Positions 1-13,149 of a DNA stretch of 64,000 bases are shown here, piece after piece (the stretch's first letter is position 1; each line of letters begins with the position of its first letter). Source of the stretch: Setophaga petechia (taxonomy: Eukaryota; Chordata; Aves; Passeriformes; Parulidae); assembly GCA_024362935.1 (NCBI GenBank), contig JANCRA010000010.1:9664501-9728500 (forward strand). Reading direction: 5' to 3'. A program made the translations under genes and the position numbers. The notes under the pieces are model-generated. The model saw only the letters and a list, made by a program, of their open reading frames with translations, ran no database searches and was not told where the DNA came from.

Positions 1-3000
1 TGCAGCAATTCCCTGTGAAAGGCAGTAATACATTTAGAAACTTGCAATTACACATGCAAGGCATCCTTACTGGCAAGCAGCACTGCAATGAAAGGCTGTA
101 CAGTTGGTACTGTGGTCACTGACAGTTTGCTCTGTTCTGCTACATGGTTTCCTTTTTATGTATCAACTAAAGATATTTTGATGAAGTTTCACCACTGTAA
201 TATACAAACAGCATTTTCTATGAGGCAGAAAATTAAAATCAAAGGTGGATACCCAAAGGCATTGAGAAAGTATGTTAGTTTCTTTATTTATGCAGTTATT
301 TAAAGAATCTCCTATGAAAACTGGCATAGCCAAGCCCAGAGTATTCATTTGGATAGTTGAGCTCAAGGTCTTCAACTCACTATCAGCTGCATATTCTGCT
401 CATTGCAAGAAGCTTTTGCCATGTTTGCTTTGAAAGGTGCTGATAACCCACAGAGTAAAAATGCCACTTCTTCAGTCACTGTGGAGCATTTGCTAATTTT
501 TTCAGGGCAACTAATCATAGCTGCATTTTGGAAATCAAACTTTCAAAAGGCACCTTTGCACGTCTGACATTGAGGTTCAGGTCTGCTAAGCTGGTTCTTG
601 TTCCTCAGCCTATTTTCATTAACATTTCCTGGCTCCACAGAGAGCTGGTCACAGCCCTGCCAGTGCTGTGTTTCCATCTAAGGCTTGTCTCAGTTTTGGT
701 CTAGGTTAGAGCAATTATGGAATTAATTACTGGCTGTACAGCTGTTCTCCCTGCAGCCTGCCAAAAGGCAGCCTAGCATACAGTCTTCCCTGCAAAAAAT
801 GCTGGTGACAAAGCAAATCTGGTGTGCTTCGTCTGATACAGCAATCAGAGAGCCAAACCAGTGTCACAGACACTGCTTGCCAGGAATGCTGCCATGCCCC
901 CAGCATGCCTGACCCTCTGCAGGCTTTGGGCAGGGCTCCTGAACACATCTCTGGGATCTGTAACATGTAATAAATCTGCAGAGATGCAGACAAGTCTGTA
1001 CACGAAAAGTTTTTGTCCCCTGTTTAGGCCACCAGATCCTCCATGCAGTTATCCTAACACTGAACCTGCTTCATCTTTTGTAGGAGAATTATTTCTCAAG
1101 TGCATTGCTTGTGCTTTTGATCCTGTGCATTTCAATATGCCAATAGAGTCCTGTTTGGCCACTGCCCTTATTGACATGGACACTTTTTCTCTAAGAATTA
1201 GAAGTAAAATAAGAAATACTTCAGCCTAACTGGTGGCACTTTCCCCTTTCCATCTGGTTCCCCACATCCTGCCCAACCACCAGCCCTCACCATCCCTCAT
1301 GTTCTTCAGCAGAGGATCCATTATTGTTATAAAATATCTTTTCAAAGCCTGAATAATGAGTGTCCTTGGAAATTCATGCTCCAGCATGGTCCAGCATGAT
1401 TTAATTCCTTTTGCAAGATTTGCTGCTGGGCAGCTGCTGCTCTCAAAGCCACATCTTGCCTGCTTCCCTACTTGGCACAGGGATTGTGAATTAACAAAAT
1501 GAATTTAAATATTGGTTTCATCTTTAAATGGGTTTAATTTAAATTGGATTCATTTAGGTGATTTCCTGCCTAAATCTAAATCCAGGAGGATTTGGGTGAC
1601 TTCACCCCTGCTTATAAACCAATGACCCATGCTGTGCTGCATGGAAACTGCCAGGAGGAGAAGGGAGGGCAGAGTGGGACAAGTGTGGGGTGTCCTGGTG
1701 CCAGGGCAGGGCAGTGGGGCTGCACAGCCCTCTAAGCTGGCTGCCACAATCTACCACAGCAGTCCCTGGCCCAGAGCTGGTGCCCCCAGTGTGCCAGGGC
1801 TGCTGTGGGCACGGGCTGCCTGTCCCCAACCCTCAGAGCTCCTGTGCAGCTGTGAGGGTGGGCACAGACCCCTGGTGTGGCTCTTGTTACACGTCCCTGG
1901 CTCCTCTGCTTTTATCAAAACAGCAAACACTCAGCTCTTCCTGCTAAAACCCAGCAGAGGCGGCATCTTGGATGCTCTAAGAAAAATGCAAGAGCCTGTT
2001 GGAGAAAACACAGCTGCCATGAAGAAGCAACCTGGGATGAATTTAAAGCTGCATCTTGAACAAAAGGCACCTGCAATGGCTGCAGTTCAGCAGGGCCCTG
2101 CCTATGGTTCTTCCTCACCAAAGTCATCATCTCAGTCCATGGTCCCCAAGGCAGCTCAGTTTAAAGCCTCCTCTGTGCTCATGCCATTGTCACCCTTGGA
2201 GACTTGGAGAACTTGAGGGCTGCGAGGATGAGTCAGACTCTCAAAGATAGCACTAATTCTCCATTGTTGTGCTTGTAATTTGCAATTCATTGGACTACAT
2301 AAATCACCCATTAGCAACCCGAAACATTGCTGGATTGCTTCAGAAGCCAACCACACCAAGGATTCTGACATTTAAATAGTGAACCCTTACTGTAAATTGC
2401 TTGTGTGCTATTCAAAAAGCAAAACAATATTTCAGAGAAAACAGCAAGTAATTTTTGACAAATACAATGGATAACTTTAAAAAATCTGTGAGCAAAAAAA
2501 TAACTTGTAGTTAATACTCTCTGAACATCCAAAAGATGTTTCTGGATACTTTCTGAAGCCTGAACATCTTCAAAACCAAATCCCATAGCCAGGTGCTTGC
2601 ACTCTGTCTTCCTCACAACAGCTTTACTGCACAGCTAGCAGAACTGTCAGGATTTTTTTTTTTATTGTTTTCATTTGGATACATTATATTAAATACAAAA
2701 AGAAGTAATAAGATCTTTTTGGAATCATATATTTATTTCCTAATGAAATATATTTATATTGTGATCATGCTCCTCTGTAAGTGAAATCCGAATGGGCCCA
2801 GTAATATCTATGAAACTGCTTCCATGTTGAACCCTCACATTGATTTCAGCTTTCAGTGACTTTCAGTAAATTGTCCAGTGGCTCCCTGCCAATCTGAAAG
2901 TCTCTGTAAATGCAAAGCAACTCTCTAAGGAGCATTTTGGAAGCACAAGTGCATTTGGTTTCAGTAATAGACAAGGCAGAATCTAAAAAACATTTTTGGC

Positions 3001-3151
3001 TATTTATTTATTCAGTATAAATGGGTATAACACTGTGTATGATGCTGTTGGCATTTTAATTCCCAAACTGCATCTTAGAAATTCAGAGCTTTTCTCCTCC
3101 TACAGTGAAGACTGAATGTTACAGAAATAGAGAGAAAGAAATGAGATCTTT
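1..3151. other. Noncoding stretch, no gene seen
   Basis: This is AT-rich sequence with one GC-rich patch at about 1620-2220. The patch keeps an open frame of 195 codons on the plus strand, but its product has no recognisable domain and looks like a by-product of high GC. A short AT palindrome-like stretch lies at about 1500-1550 and a T run at about 2651-2662. I see no splice-flanked exon, RNA gene or recognisable repeat here. Confidence 0.6.
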
Positions 3152-3203
3152 TGAACCAGATGATCTTCCCAGTCCCTTCCAACCCAAGCCATCCTATGAT
3201 TAT
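3152..3203 (+). mobile_element. CR1 LINE 3' tail fragment
   Basis: The stretch reads as the last ~50 bp of an avian CR1: a 'gatgatctt' block, then 'cccttccaaccc', then 'ccatcctatgatt', which resembles the ATTCTATG-type end of CR1. The tail lies in sense orientation on the plus strand. Only the 3' end is present, as expected from 5'-truncated LINE insertion, and several substitutions show it is old. CR1 is the main non-LTR retrotransposon of birds. No coding part is left. Confidence 0.7.
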
Positions 3204-3871
3204 CAGTAACTGAGCTATGAAATTTCACCCCTCTGGCACACATCAATCTGCAAAAATCTTCAGCTGTGTCACTCCCAGACATATCTGACACTGCAATTTT
3301 GCTTCTCCATGATGTTCACCAGCTGCTGTTCTACCTGTGCTCCTCATTGCAGGCACAGAGGCAGGAGCACACAGCTCCCCACAGGGCAGGGACCTGCAGC
3401 TGGCACTGCTGCTGTCCAGCAGAGAACAGCCAGCCTCTGGAGCAGTGTGAGTCAGGATGGGGTGTGCAGTCCCCACTCCTGCCTCAAGCAGCCAAGACCC
3501 AGCCAAGATCTCAGGCGGGGTCTGCAGGTGGTAACATTTCCTTCCAGTGGGTGTTTGTAGTGGACAACCAGGCAATTAACCCTGGGGTTTGCTATTGCTG
3601 GTTAGCTGAGTGGTTGGGTTTTTTTTAAGGTTCTGAAGAATGTTAAAAATTTGCAAAGCATAACTGGGCAGAGAGTTTGCTAGAAAAACAGGAAAATTAT
3701 AAGAATGACCAGATGTTAGGACTGAATTTTCATCTACCCCAAAACAAGCAAGAATTAAGTTGGACAAAATTCTTTCTTTAGGACCAGACAAGTTTCATTC
3801 CAACTGAAGTGTTCAGGGGTTTGTTTCTATTTTGAGTGGATTTACTTCTGGCTAGCTTTTATTGACCTGAA

Positions 3872-3887
3872 TTTTTTTTTTTTTTTT
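3872..3887 (+). repeat. T16 mononucleotide run
   Basis: Sixteen consecutive T residues. No retroposed gene body or target-site duplication is apparent beside it, so it is read as a simple repeat. It is likely length-polymorphic. Confidence 0.9.
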
Positions 3888-4164
3888 GGAAAACAAACTG
3901 TTTTAAACTTCATCCACCTCAGCTGTAGAGGTCATTTTTACACAAAACAGTTCATTGCAGAGCAGTGGAAGTTCATCTATCATTTCTCCCCACCCACAAA
4001 AGAGAAATGGAGGATCCCACCATGCTTGGGATGGAAATGGCACAGACTGTGTGAGTCTGAAGAGGTGTGAGCACAGACACTTGCTGTAATAAACAGGGCT
4101 GGGCATGCCCCCCCTGCCCTCTCACTTGTATTTTCAGTCATAAAACACTGTACCATTTTCACTG

Positions 4165-4193
4165 ATCTCTCTCTCTAATAATCTCTCTCTAAT
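4165..4193 (+). repeat. TC-rich tandem pair
   Basis: The motif 'atctctctctctaat' is followed by a second, slightly shorter copy. The result is two short TC dinucleotide tracts separated by AATA. It looks like a small slippage-derived duplication. Confidence 0.85.
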
Positions 4194-6049
4194 CCACGGA
4201 GATTCTGGGACTGGAAAGCAGAGGTAGGGATTTTTCCCAAGCATCCACTCACACCCAGTCCTTACTCAGTTAATCACACTATCTTCTCTGAGGTTTACTG
4301 CTTTAGTGAATGCATGGGATTGCATCATCAGCTTGAGTAAAGGGATATCTGACCCAATACATTTTTCCTAAAAAAACCTGTGAGAATGTATGTACAGAAA
4401 ACACACAAATACAAAAAATACACTGAATACACAATGTTTTCTTCTTCACCAGATGACACACTGCCCAAGCTGTTACTGGTGTAAACAAATATGAAAAATC
4501 AGGAGACATACAGAGTTTGTTCTCCTGCAAAAAAGTTATTTGCCTTCTAAACCAATTACTAAAGACAGGGATCAATCCTGACTGATGATGGCAGGAGACA
4601 CAAGAGTAGGTTGCACTCAAAGCCCACCAAGGAGGCTGATAACTGACCTCAGAGGTGATTCTCTTTGCTTTGCCCTCCAGAATGATTCCACAGGCACCGA
4701 TTATAATAAACCAAATATTGGTTGTGCGTGCCACACCATGTCAGATAGCAGGTGCATCTTAAAAGACAAGTAATTATAACCTTCCAAGATTATTAGATTA
4801 GCAAAAACACAGCTGCAAAAGAACTTAGAAGCAAATTTAATTACCATGATAATTTTCTCTTGGTATGAGAAACACTGACTATACTTCTGCAATTGCTTAC
4901 TTTATACATCAATCAAGTCTTGCCACTACTACTGTTTAAGTTACTAAAGCACTTAAAAATATGGAACTGCATTTCAGATGTGAAGTTTTCTGCTGGAACA
5001 GCCTGTGAGTATTGTGCAGTCCTAGGATCTTAAAAACCTGATTTCCATCCTTTTTAGGGCAAACAAAAACTGAAGCTGCTAAGCCCTATGTAGCATACAA
5101 ATATATTTGTTCAAACTGTGCCTCCTATTAGGAAATTCTGAAGTTTTTAATAATTGACACAAAATTAAAAGAGTTTTGTAAAAAATCTGGGTATTTTCTC
5201 CTTTGCCAATTAGCATTTCAGCATTGCTTATAAAAGAGTCTTTCTAATGAAAGGATAGAAGAAATCAGCAGGATATTCACTAAGAAAATGCTCAGACTGG
5301 GCCCAGACCCCTGAATTTACTGACACTTCTACTAAGATAAAGTGGAACTTGACACTGAGACCTGTATGATTTCAATCATTCAATCTTTAACATAGAAACC
5401 CCACAGCTCTCCAGATCTTCAGTGTCATGGGATCACAGTTTAAAAAGAAAAAAAAAAAATCAAGAAAAGAGTGTCTGTGCTTACTTTTCTGCCTGATAGA
5501 TGTAGACAATGCTGCTGATGGGAGATTGGAAAATGTCATTGCTCAGGTACCAAAGGAGACTTTCAGTCAGGTCCCCTAGAAGACAATTCCTTTTAGACAT
5601 CAAAATATCTACTGGTCGGGGTTTTTTTCCTGTTCTGTTCTAGAGATTAATATTAATACCTCTTGTTCAGTTTATATTTACCTTAGATAGCAAGAGCTAC
5701 CTTTAATTTTTATTTGAGAATATCTGCTCCAGCTGGGAATGGTATTCAAGAGCAAGGAACTGTGTAACATAAACCTTCAAGAAACAATCTGCCCTCAGAT
5801 GTTCATGGACAAGTCCCATTGAAGCTAGGGCATAATTTCATCGTATAAATTGGTTTTATCAGCAGCATAATGTTTCTCTATAAAGTGTTCTGGATTTCTG
5901 GAGCAAATGTAAAGTGCTATTTCTGAACACTAATGCTATTTCCTCCACAAAAGTAGAATATGCTTCAATTTTTGGCAGGAAACTCCCTCTCTACCCTGGG
6001 ATACATTGCATGAGTAAAAGAAACAAGCCACTATGAGCTGAATACTCTA

Positions 6050-6077
6050 AAAAGAAAGAAAGAAAGAAAGAAAGAAA
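6050..6077 (+). repeat. (AAAG)n microsatellite
   Basis: About seven perfect tandem AAAG tetranucleotides, ending in a short A run. It is a simple tetranucleotide microsatellite. Confidence 0.95.
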
Positions 6078-6162
6078 AAACTCTCCTCCTGGTTGCATAC
6101 AGAAGATTGGTTCATTTGAGCATGCTGTGCAAAACTTGCCACAAAGTCCTTTGTGCCATCAG

Positions 6163-6242
6163 CATGAAAAGAATCCTTTGCCCAGGCGGGAGATTAGGGT
6201 GGCCAGCAGGAATCCCTGCACCCGAAATTCAGATGAGAATGG
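6163..6242 (+). other. Weak exon-like segment (unconfirmed)
   Basis: An acceptor-like sequence ending in 'tgccatcag' precedes 80 bases that are open in one frame. They end at 'atgg|gtaagt', a good match to the vertebrate splice donor. The implied peptide is not recognised, and the segment sits in unremarkable sequence. Chance pairs of acceptor and donor are common in 64 kb, so this is a weak candidate for an exon of a noncoding transcript or an unknown gene. Confidence 0.12.
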
Positions 6243-6934
6243 GTAAGTTCATGGGAAGTTGGAATTTTAAAGGGATTGTTCTGATGATGCCAAAAGAGCA
6301 GCAGGAACAGCCAACTCTCCAGGTCCATCCAAATCTCCATTTTCTCTCTCAGCAAACGCTCAGCAAGGAGTGGAGCGGGAGGGGCTGGCTGTGCTCACCT
6401 CCAGGTGTGGTAATTGTGCAGGAGTGATCCATGGCAGTGCCAGCAGCTACCTGGGCACCCCCTGGGACCCCCAGCCACAGCCTCTCCTCCCCTGCGCCCT
6501 GCAAACCCCGCAGGGCTGGTGCTGGTGGCAGCTGAAGGCTGAGGGTCCTATTGCAAATGAAAGGTGATTCCAACAAAGGGAAGAGAGAATGATGCATCTG
6601 ACTCCATCATCAGAAGGCTAATGAATTATTTCATTATACTATACAATGTACACTGTCTCTAAACTGAATCTGCCGTGCCCTCACTCTTGCTCACACTGCC
6701 CTCATCTCTGATTCTCCCCTGACTGTCCCATGACAGTCCAACACACACACACACTTCTTGGCCCTGATAGGCCAAGGGAGCAAAACATCCTCACTTTGGG
6801 TAAACAATCTCCATATTGCATTCTACTTTAGCACAACACAGGCACAGCAAGTGATAAGAATTGTGTTTTCCTTCTTCTCTGCTTGTCTAACAGCTTCTCT
6901 CTGTTCAGAGGGCATCTGAATACCACAAGGCTCC
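6243..6934. other. Noncoding stretch with a GC patch and an (AC)n tract
   Basis: A GC-rich patch at about 6370-6540 is followed by AT-rich sequence. A 20-base string at 6529-6548 recurs exactly at 7027-7046, within the tandem duplication downstream, so this patch may hold a fragment of the same repeat. A short (AC)n tract lies at 6740-6754. Confidence 0.55.
6740..6754 (+). repeat. Short (AC)n microsatellite
   Basis: Seven AC dinucleotides in a row. It is too short to be strongly variable. Confidence 0.9.
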
Positions 6935-6935
6935 C

Positions 6936-7160
6936 CCACAGCACGATCCCTGCATCAATCTGCCTTACAGAGGGCTCTTATTGTCGCTGCCATGGCATCC
7001 ATCCCCAGCTCCAAGCAGGGCACCAGCAGCTGAAGGCTGAGGGTCCCCTGCAGTACAATCCCTGCATCAATCCACCTTACAGCAGGCTCCTATTGTGGCT
7101 GCATCCGTGGCATCCATGCCCAGCCCGAGCAGGGCACCGGCAGCGCTGCGGGCGCAGCTG
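6936..7160 (+). repeat. Imperfect 112-bp tandem duplication
   Basis: Two neighbouring copies, about 6936-7047 and 7048-7160, share an ordered set of blocks. These are 'atccctgcatcaatc', 'ccttacag', 'ggctc' then 'tattgt', 'gcatccat', 'cccagc' and 'gcagggcacc'. The spacing from the first 'ccctgcatc' (6948) to the second (7060) is 112 bases. The copies differ at many sites, so the duplication is not recent. No coding role is evident, although an open frame runs across both copies. Confidence 0.8.
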
Positions 7161-10100
7161 CCGCTCCCTCCCCTCCTGTGCCTGCAAAGAGCTTCGAATC
7201 AACCTTTTCACTGGAAAAGAGATTGTGCCCCTATAGAAAAGTATGAATTCACAGCAAAGCCTTTCTGCAGGATTAGTCCATTAGAGGCTAAAGAGAAAGG
7301 GGATTTTTTTTTTTCTGCAAAATATAAGTGATTACAGGATTTAAATGGTCTGTCTATAGTAGGGAATATCAGTGTTGGAACAATGAGTGCTCTTATCCTC
7401 TGCCTAAGTCCTTGTACTGCCCTTATCTCCAGCCCATCGGCCTGGCTGCCAGGAGAGTGAGCTAAGAGAGAGATAGAGTAACCACTGTCCTGTGTGGTCC
7501 TTCCCTCCTTCCTGCCTGCAGAGAAAAAGGTGGGTGAGAGATGGGATCGGCTTCGACACAGCTTTTTTACAGAAGGGGGAGGGCTGTGCTAAGATTTTAT
7601 ATCAGAGGGGAAAAAAGTCACCTGTTTCTGTGCCAGAGTTTCTTCTTGTTTACTTTGTGACCTTTTTTTGGGTGGTGTTTTCTTCCCCCATCCTCCTGCT
7701 TTTCCAAGTTTTTCCAAGTCAGTTATTCATGCTGTTAATAAACAAAGCAACAGCAGCTACCCATCTCACCTTTGGGAGAACAGTAAAAGACTGTGGATTT
7801 ATCAACACCTCAAAACCAAGGGATTATTATGTATTTTCTTTTTAAGAGATCCATACACGTGTGGTTAGGTACAAAGGATTTTTTTTTGTCAATTAATTGT
7901 AGAGGGCATTTTCAGTCTAGTCACAAATCTGAACAACCTTAAAAGACCAACAATTTTTTTTTTCCCCAATGGCTGAAGACCAGCACTTAATAAATAGAAA
8001 ATCTGTTCCCTGTTCAGTATCTGGTAGAAAACACCTCTCTTTTAATTCATCATACAACCTTAAATAAGGTGGGGTTCCTATATGCCCCATAGTAACTAAA
8101 GGTGAAAGGATTTCAAACTTCAGGCCTTGCAGTCTTTATGTCAAAGCTGTTCAGTCCAGACCTTATGATCAGACTTTCAAATAGATTCTGATCTTTGTTT
8201 GGAAACCATCTGGCCAAAGAAAAATAGCCAACTGTTTCATCTCTTTTTCATTTTTTTCCCTCTTTTTTCACCTCATCCCAAAAATATATTCTGCAAGCAG
8301 CATTGCACTTTTCATCCCTATGTGTCAAATGTGATAAAGGACTTTTAAATATCCAGTGCATGTTCTTTACACATAGCAAAGTTTGTGCAATCACATGCTT
8401 GCAGCAGTAAAATTCCATATTCCTTCCCTTTACAGATGGTGCAGTAATTATCATAGAGCTCTCAGAATATAACTCAGGGTGTGGAAAAGACACACAAAGT
8501 TTACATGCATGCCAACCCACCCTTTTACAGAATTTCAAATGTAACCAGTCTTTTGGTTGTATGGTCACATTAAAATTCCCCTTTTGCAACATTTTATACA
8601 AAAAACAAACACCTGGATTCAGAGTTTCCTAAAGGAGTCATCTGAAAATAGGTACTTTCTGCCAAAATGTCACAAAGATTTATGTGCTTACATTCATGGA
8701 TTAAATTGAGGACAGGTGGGAGAACATTCAAGTATGAGAAGGAATGATAGCAAATTTATGTGTAAAAAAGGCAGGGGGGAGGAGGGCAGTTATTATGATT
8801 TCTGGTGGTTTAGATAAAACAGACATAGATTTTGTAAAAGGCAAAGTATCATGCCTGAAAAGCCATCCTTCAGCAGTGAAATAATTACCTATGGGATTGT
8901 ATTTCCTTAAAGTGAAGAGAGAGGCATTCTGGAATTCCAAACACTCTGTCTCACCCTCCTGCACGGCACTGGGTGGCACTGAGATCTGCACCGGGCACAG
9001 GAGCCGATGTTTGCGGGGTGGATGCACCAGCAGGCACTGAACCCCCGCAGCTGCTGGGGGAATTGTGCCCTCCCAGGGATGCCCCTTCCCCCTCAGAGGA
9101 AGTCTCTGTCCTTCCCTGTGGAGCCTGTGGGGTCTCTGTCCTTCCCTGGAGCCCCTCTGAGCCTTCTGCAGGGAGCCCCAGTGCAACACCAGGGCAGGGG
9201 AGACTCGCACTGAGTGAGACAGCAGCAAGAGCACCAAGATGTTTGTCAAAATTTGGTTTTAAAGCTGATCTTTATTTCAGACACTTCTCTAATCTCTTAG
9301 TCTTGAATTAGGAGCACAGGATTCCCAGTGTGCTGGGAAGAGTTGCTGGATTCTGATAAATTTTCCTGGATTTTAGAGGGGGTGAGGGTGGTGGCGTCCA
9401 TGAAAAGCCTGTGTTGGGTCTGGCTACCAAAGCTGGGCCATGCAAACCCAAAACAAGCCCTGCTGTGCCCAGATCCTACATAAGACACTTTCAAACTAAA
9501 TTTTACCACAAGAAAACTGGGACATAGCTCAATAGTCAGCCAAGCCAGCTGCCCTTCTGGCCTCTCTACAACACCAGCCCAGCTATTATTAGGATCCATA
9601 GCTAAAATACATTGCAAACCAAGCCGTTCAGTGCTCACTAAATTCCTTTCAGAATAAAACTAACGTGATTCCAATCCATGCACCCAAGCTGGCTGTGTAC
9701 ACATTATCATTCCTTTAAAAAGTGATGTAATGAAGATCAACATATTCCCACCTTTTAAATCACAGGGGATGATTACATTGAGACAAATGAAAACTGAAGC
9801 ATTGGGGTTTTTTTTTCCCCCTCTGCAGGAAATGATTGTAGAGGTAGGCAGCCTAGTGTTTAACAGAAGTACTGTGGCCTGTGTAAATAAATATATAGCT
9901 AGGAAGAGTCACAGAGGTTAAAGGGCATCTGTAAAGAGAAAACTATGATTCCTAGCCTCTCTTAAATTTATTTAGTAGAGGACTAAAGAAAGTTTCTGAC
10001 TGGGCTGTAAGGTGCTAATAGCCCAACCAGATAAATGTTAGCTTCCCAAGTCTGGATGCCAGAAGAAACTGTAAATGGCTAGGAGCTGACACACAATCCT

Positions 10101-13100
10101 TCTATCCAAGAAAAACATGTTATTCTGCACAAAAAAAACCAGGGTAGAGAGTATTATATCTCAGTATAACATTGATGTATTATTCTTTCTCAACCTCTGG
10201 CCTTCAGGAGGGTGCAGTGTTATTGTTCTATATTAATACTCCCATGCATAAATTTAGCTTTAAAATTGTTAAGTGGAAGCCATCAAATTATGCTCCATAA
10301 TTTAATATTTATTTTTATTCACTGTTGCCTAAAATTACTTCTTAGAAATCTAAAACTGAATTAGATTTCCTCTCTGAATTTATTTTTCCTGTATCACACA
10401 TGCATAAAGATTTATCAACACGGAGCACTCGCATGCTGAACCACCAGAATTGCTTTTCTGTATAGAACTGAATTAAATTGTTTATACAGGGACGGTGACT
10501 TTTGGATTAGACCTTAATTACAGCAACATTTCTACAAGTGAAACAAGATGAATTTAGCAAGCTTATAACTGATAATCACTAATAACAACCTGCTCAGTGA
10601 GTATTTCAGAATTAGTTAAACAACATGCTTCAGGGGGTGCTCCAAACACAGGGGCATTTCTGACTCGTGAGTTACCCTTTAACTACAGACTTTGATTCCT
10701 GATCATAATCAGGATAACACTGACTCATCTGGATCTTTCTCTGAAATCTGAAAGAAAAGTTACTTTAAAACCATGACTCATCATTTCATCTTGTGAGGTA
10801 CAACTGAAGAACTGAAGCTTCTAGAAATTCATCATTCCTGAGATAACATGGAGGTTCCTGGCTATGGTTCACCAGTTTAGCACAGACTCTGGACATATTT
10901 AACTTCCACTAATACGTTATAGCCATGTTGTTTGCAACCCTTTGAAAAGCAGCAGATTCAATGTCTGCTCTTTTCCCAGCAGGATGTTAAATTTTGGTAC
11001 CTGTTTACATGGTTGGATCAAATTCTGTCCTCATTTTCACCTGTACAGCCACATTGAAACCAGTGGAAATAGGGAAGTGAAAAAGAAAGCAAATGTAAAG
11101 TGAGGTCACTGTTCCCTTTTTCTCAAAGATAAGAAGTTTTCACATGGCAGCAGCCTTGGGAAAAAAATCATTTTAGACCAAATTAGTCCCAGTGGTAATG
11201 TTGATTTTTAGCAACTGTCTTACACCAGGGATGCATTTAATTCCACTGTTCTTTTTTGTTCTCATTAATAAGCCACCTTATGTCATTCAGCCTGCATGCA
11301 AAAATATAATTACTGCTATTTAATTATTTTGTTTTTGAAAGGAAAACTACCCCATTGGATTGAGTATAACTAAATTAAAGTTGTGCACTCCAATCCAAAT
11401 ATTTTTTTGTTGTTTCTGCACATGTAATTGCACGTAATTTTTAGTTGTGTACAGAACTTTTAGGATAAAACTCCATTAACCACAAATTCATCAGTGCAGC
11501 AAAAATCTATCCAAAGAAACGTGGTATAATGCTACAAACATGAGACATGTTTTAGGATGGAAGGGGGCCAGGATTCCCATCTTCATCTATCCCCTAATGT
11601 TACATAAATGACTAAGTCATCATATCCGTGGTTTTCACATGGAAATATAAACACCACTGAAATTCCATTCACTATAAATGGCTATGACTCTCCAGTGCTT
11701 AAAGTTACCAAGAGAACCACAAGAACAGGGTGCACAAAATCCACTGAAGGATGAGAGCAGCCAGGGCAGGGCTGGCAGTGGGTGCTGCCCATGCAGGGCA
11801 CGAATTGCCACCCAGGCTCCCACTCCTGGCTGTGTTGTCACCTTCCCTGTGCCCTGACACACAGGTTCTCCAGATCCCTGGATATTCAGTTTCCCCAGCT
11901 CCTGAAGTGGTTTTTGTTATGCTTCTGTCACTCAGATTAGCTCTGAAGGCCTGCCATGCATGCTATGGCTCCTGGGAGAATAGGGGCTCAAAGTTTATTT
12001 AGCTCCTGAAGGCCTGTTCTAGCACTAATTAAAAATAACCTTTCATGTAGGGCACTGAGGGCCCAGCTCCTGCACACTCCAGGAGCTGAAGTCAGGGAAC
12101 TTGCTCCAAATGTAAAGCAGCATCCAGGTGAGAAAAATTTCTCTCTCTGTCTGTGCTTTTGCAACTAAACCAAAGCCAGGCAATATTCTAATCTAATTAT
12201 AGTCCTTAAATCAGCAGTGTGTTACTAGCTCAGGGTCTTTTTATCTTCAGAGCCTCCAGAAGACAATTCATAAACAAACAGTGGTTGTGAAATCCAGTCA
12301 GGCAAGAGATGCCTCTGATTTCAGAGCAGAAATCAGAGTTGATGGCACTACTGGCTCAAATATCATATTTACATTCTAGTTTTTAATGGCTTACAGTTAG
12401 GAATCAGACAAGCTGTTCTGTAGGTGGTCTAAATTATATCCTGTGTGCATGCTGCATGCTGAGAGGAGTTTGCTGATCTAACAAATGATAAAAGACTAAG
12501 CAGTCACCCACTGTAGTCCAAATCTTTACCCTGGCAAAGCTTACGCTGATTTTTCATAGGGGTTTGCCTGAGTAATGGCTGTAGAATTTGGCCCATTTTG
12601 ACCACACCAGTGATTAACAGTCAAATACCAGGACCCCTGTCCCTCTGGTCCATTTTAGGTATTTAGAGCTGATTCATATTATTGCAATAACAAAAAATCT
12701 TACTATCTTCTAGCCTTTTTTCAACCTCAAATTTCTCTGTGATGAAGATATTTTCTCCATTTAATGTAAATGTTTTTTTAGACATATCTGATCACATATG
12801 CACATGTGAATTGTAGGATTTTCAAGAATACCTGAGTGCCTGTCTTTTACTAAAATCAAGGAGAATTAACAGCTAAATATCTTTAATGAGTGATACCAAA
12901 CTGATTGATTAAAAGAAATATTGCATTAAAAAGCTTTAACAAAGCAGGATATTTATTCTGCCACCCCTATGTCAAACCACTACTCAGGTTCCTGCATTTG
13001 ACTTCTGCTAAGACAGTCAGTCTCCTTTTTCTTTAACACACTACATTTCATGTCTTTTAAAGGGGCTTCTAAGATATGACCTGGTCTTTTGAACCTGTGC

Positions 13101-13149
13101 ATAGCTCAGCATCAAAAATCTTAAACTCGATTGAGACTGGAAATTAAAG
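7161..13149. other. Long AT-rich noncoding stretch
   Basis: No gene or recognisable transposon is seen. Short T runs occur near 7302-7313, 7880-7888 and 7952-7962. GC-richer patches occur at about 8940-9200 and 11740-11860. The patch at 9102-9148 holds two copies of a 17-base string. The part at about 10255-10600 is rich in TAAT and ATTTA motifs with little low-complexity sequence, and it could be a conserved regulatory block; this is only an impression. A 173-codon open frame on the minus strand (8728-9249) begins with a hydrophobic run but has no recognised domain and no splice or promoter context. Confidence 0.55.
9102..9148 (+). repeat. Two-copy 30-bp tandem repeat
   Basis: The 17-base string 'gtctctgtccttccctg' occurs at 9102-9118 and again at 9132-9148, a 30-base period. 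Partly similar flanks ('ggagcc') follow each copy. It is a small local duplication inside a GC-rich patch. Confidence 0.85.

Larger units (their letters stand above)
3204..6049. other. Noncoding stretch with small simple repeats
   Basis: AT-rich sequence with a GC-richer patch at about 3310-3520. It holds the T run at 3872-3887, a TC-rich duplication at 4165-4193 and an A run at about 5448-5459. Short open frames on both strands have no recognisable product. I see no other structure. Confidence 0.6.

Noticed and set aside
1629..2216. 195-codon plus-strand open frame
   Set aside because: It lies in a GC-rich patch where stops are rare. The product has no recognisable domain, and overlapping frames on both strands are also open.
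8728..9249. 173-codon minus-strand open frame with a hydrophobic start resembling a signal peptide
   Set aside because: The rest has a low-quality composition derived from a GC-rich patch with a small tandem repeat. No family is recognised.
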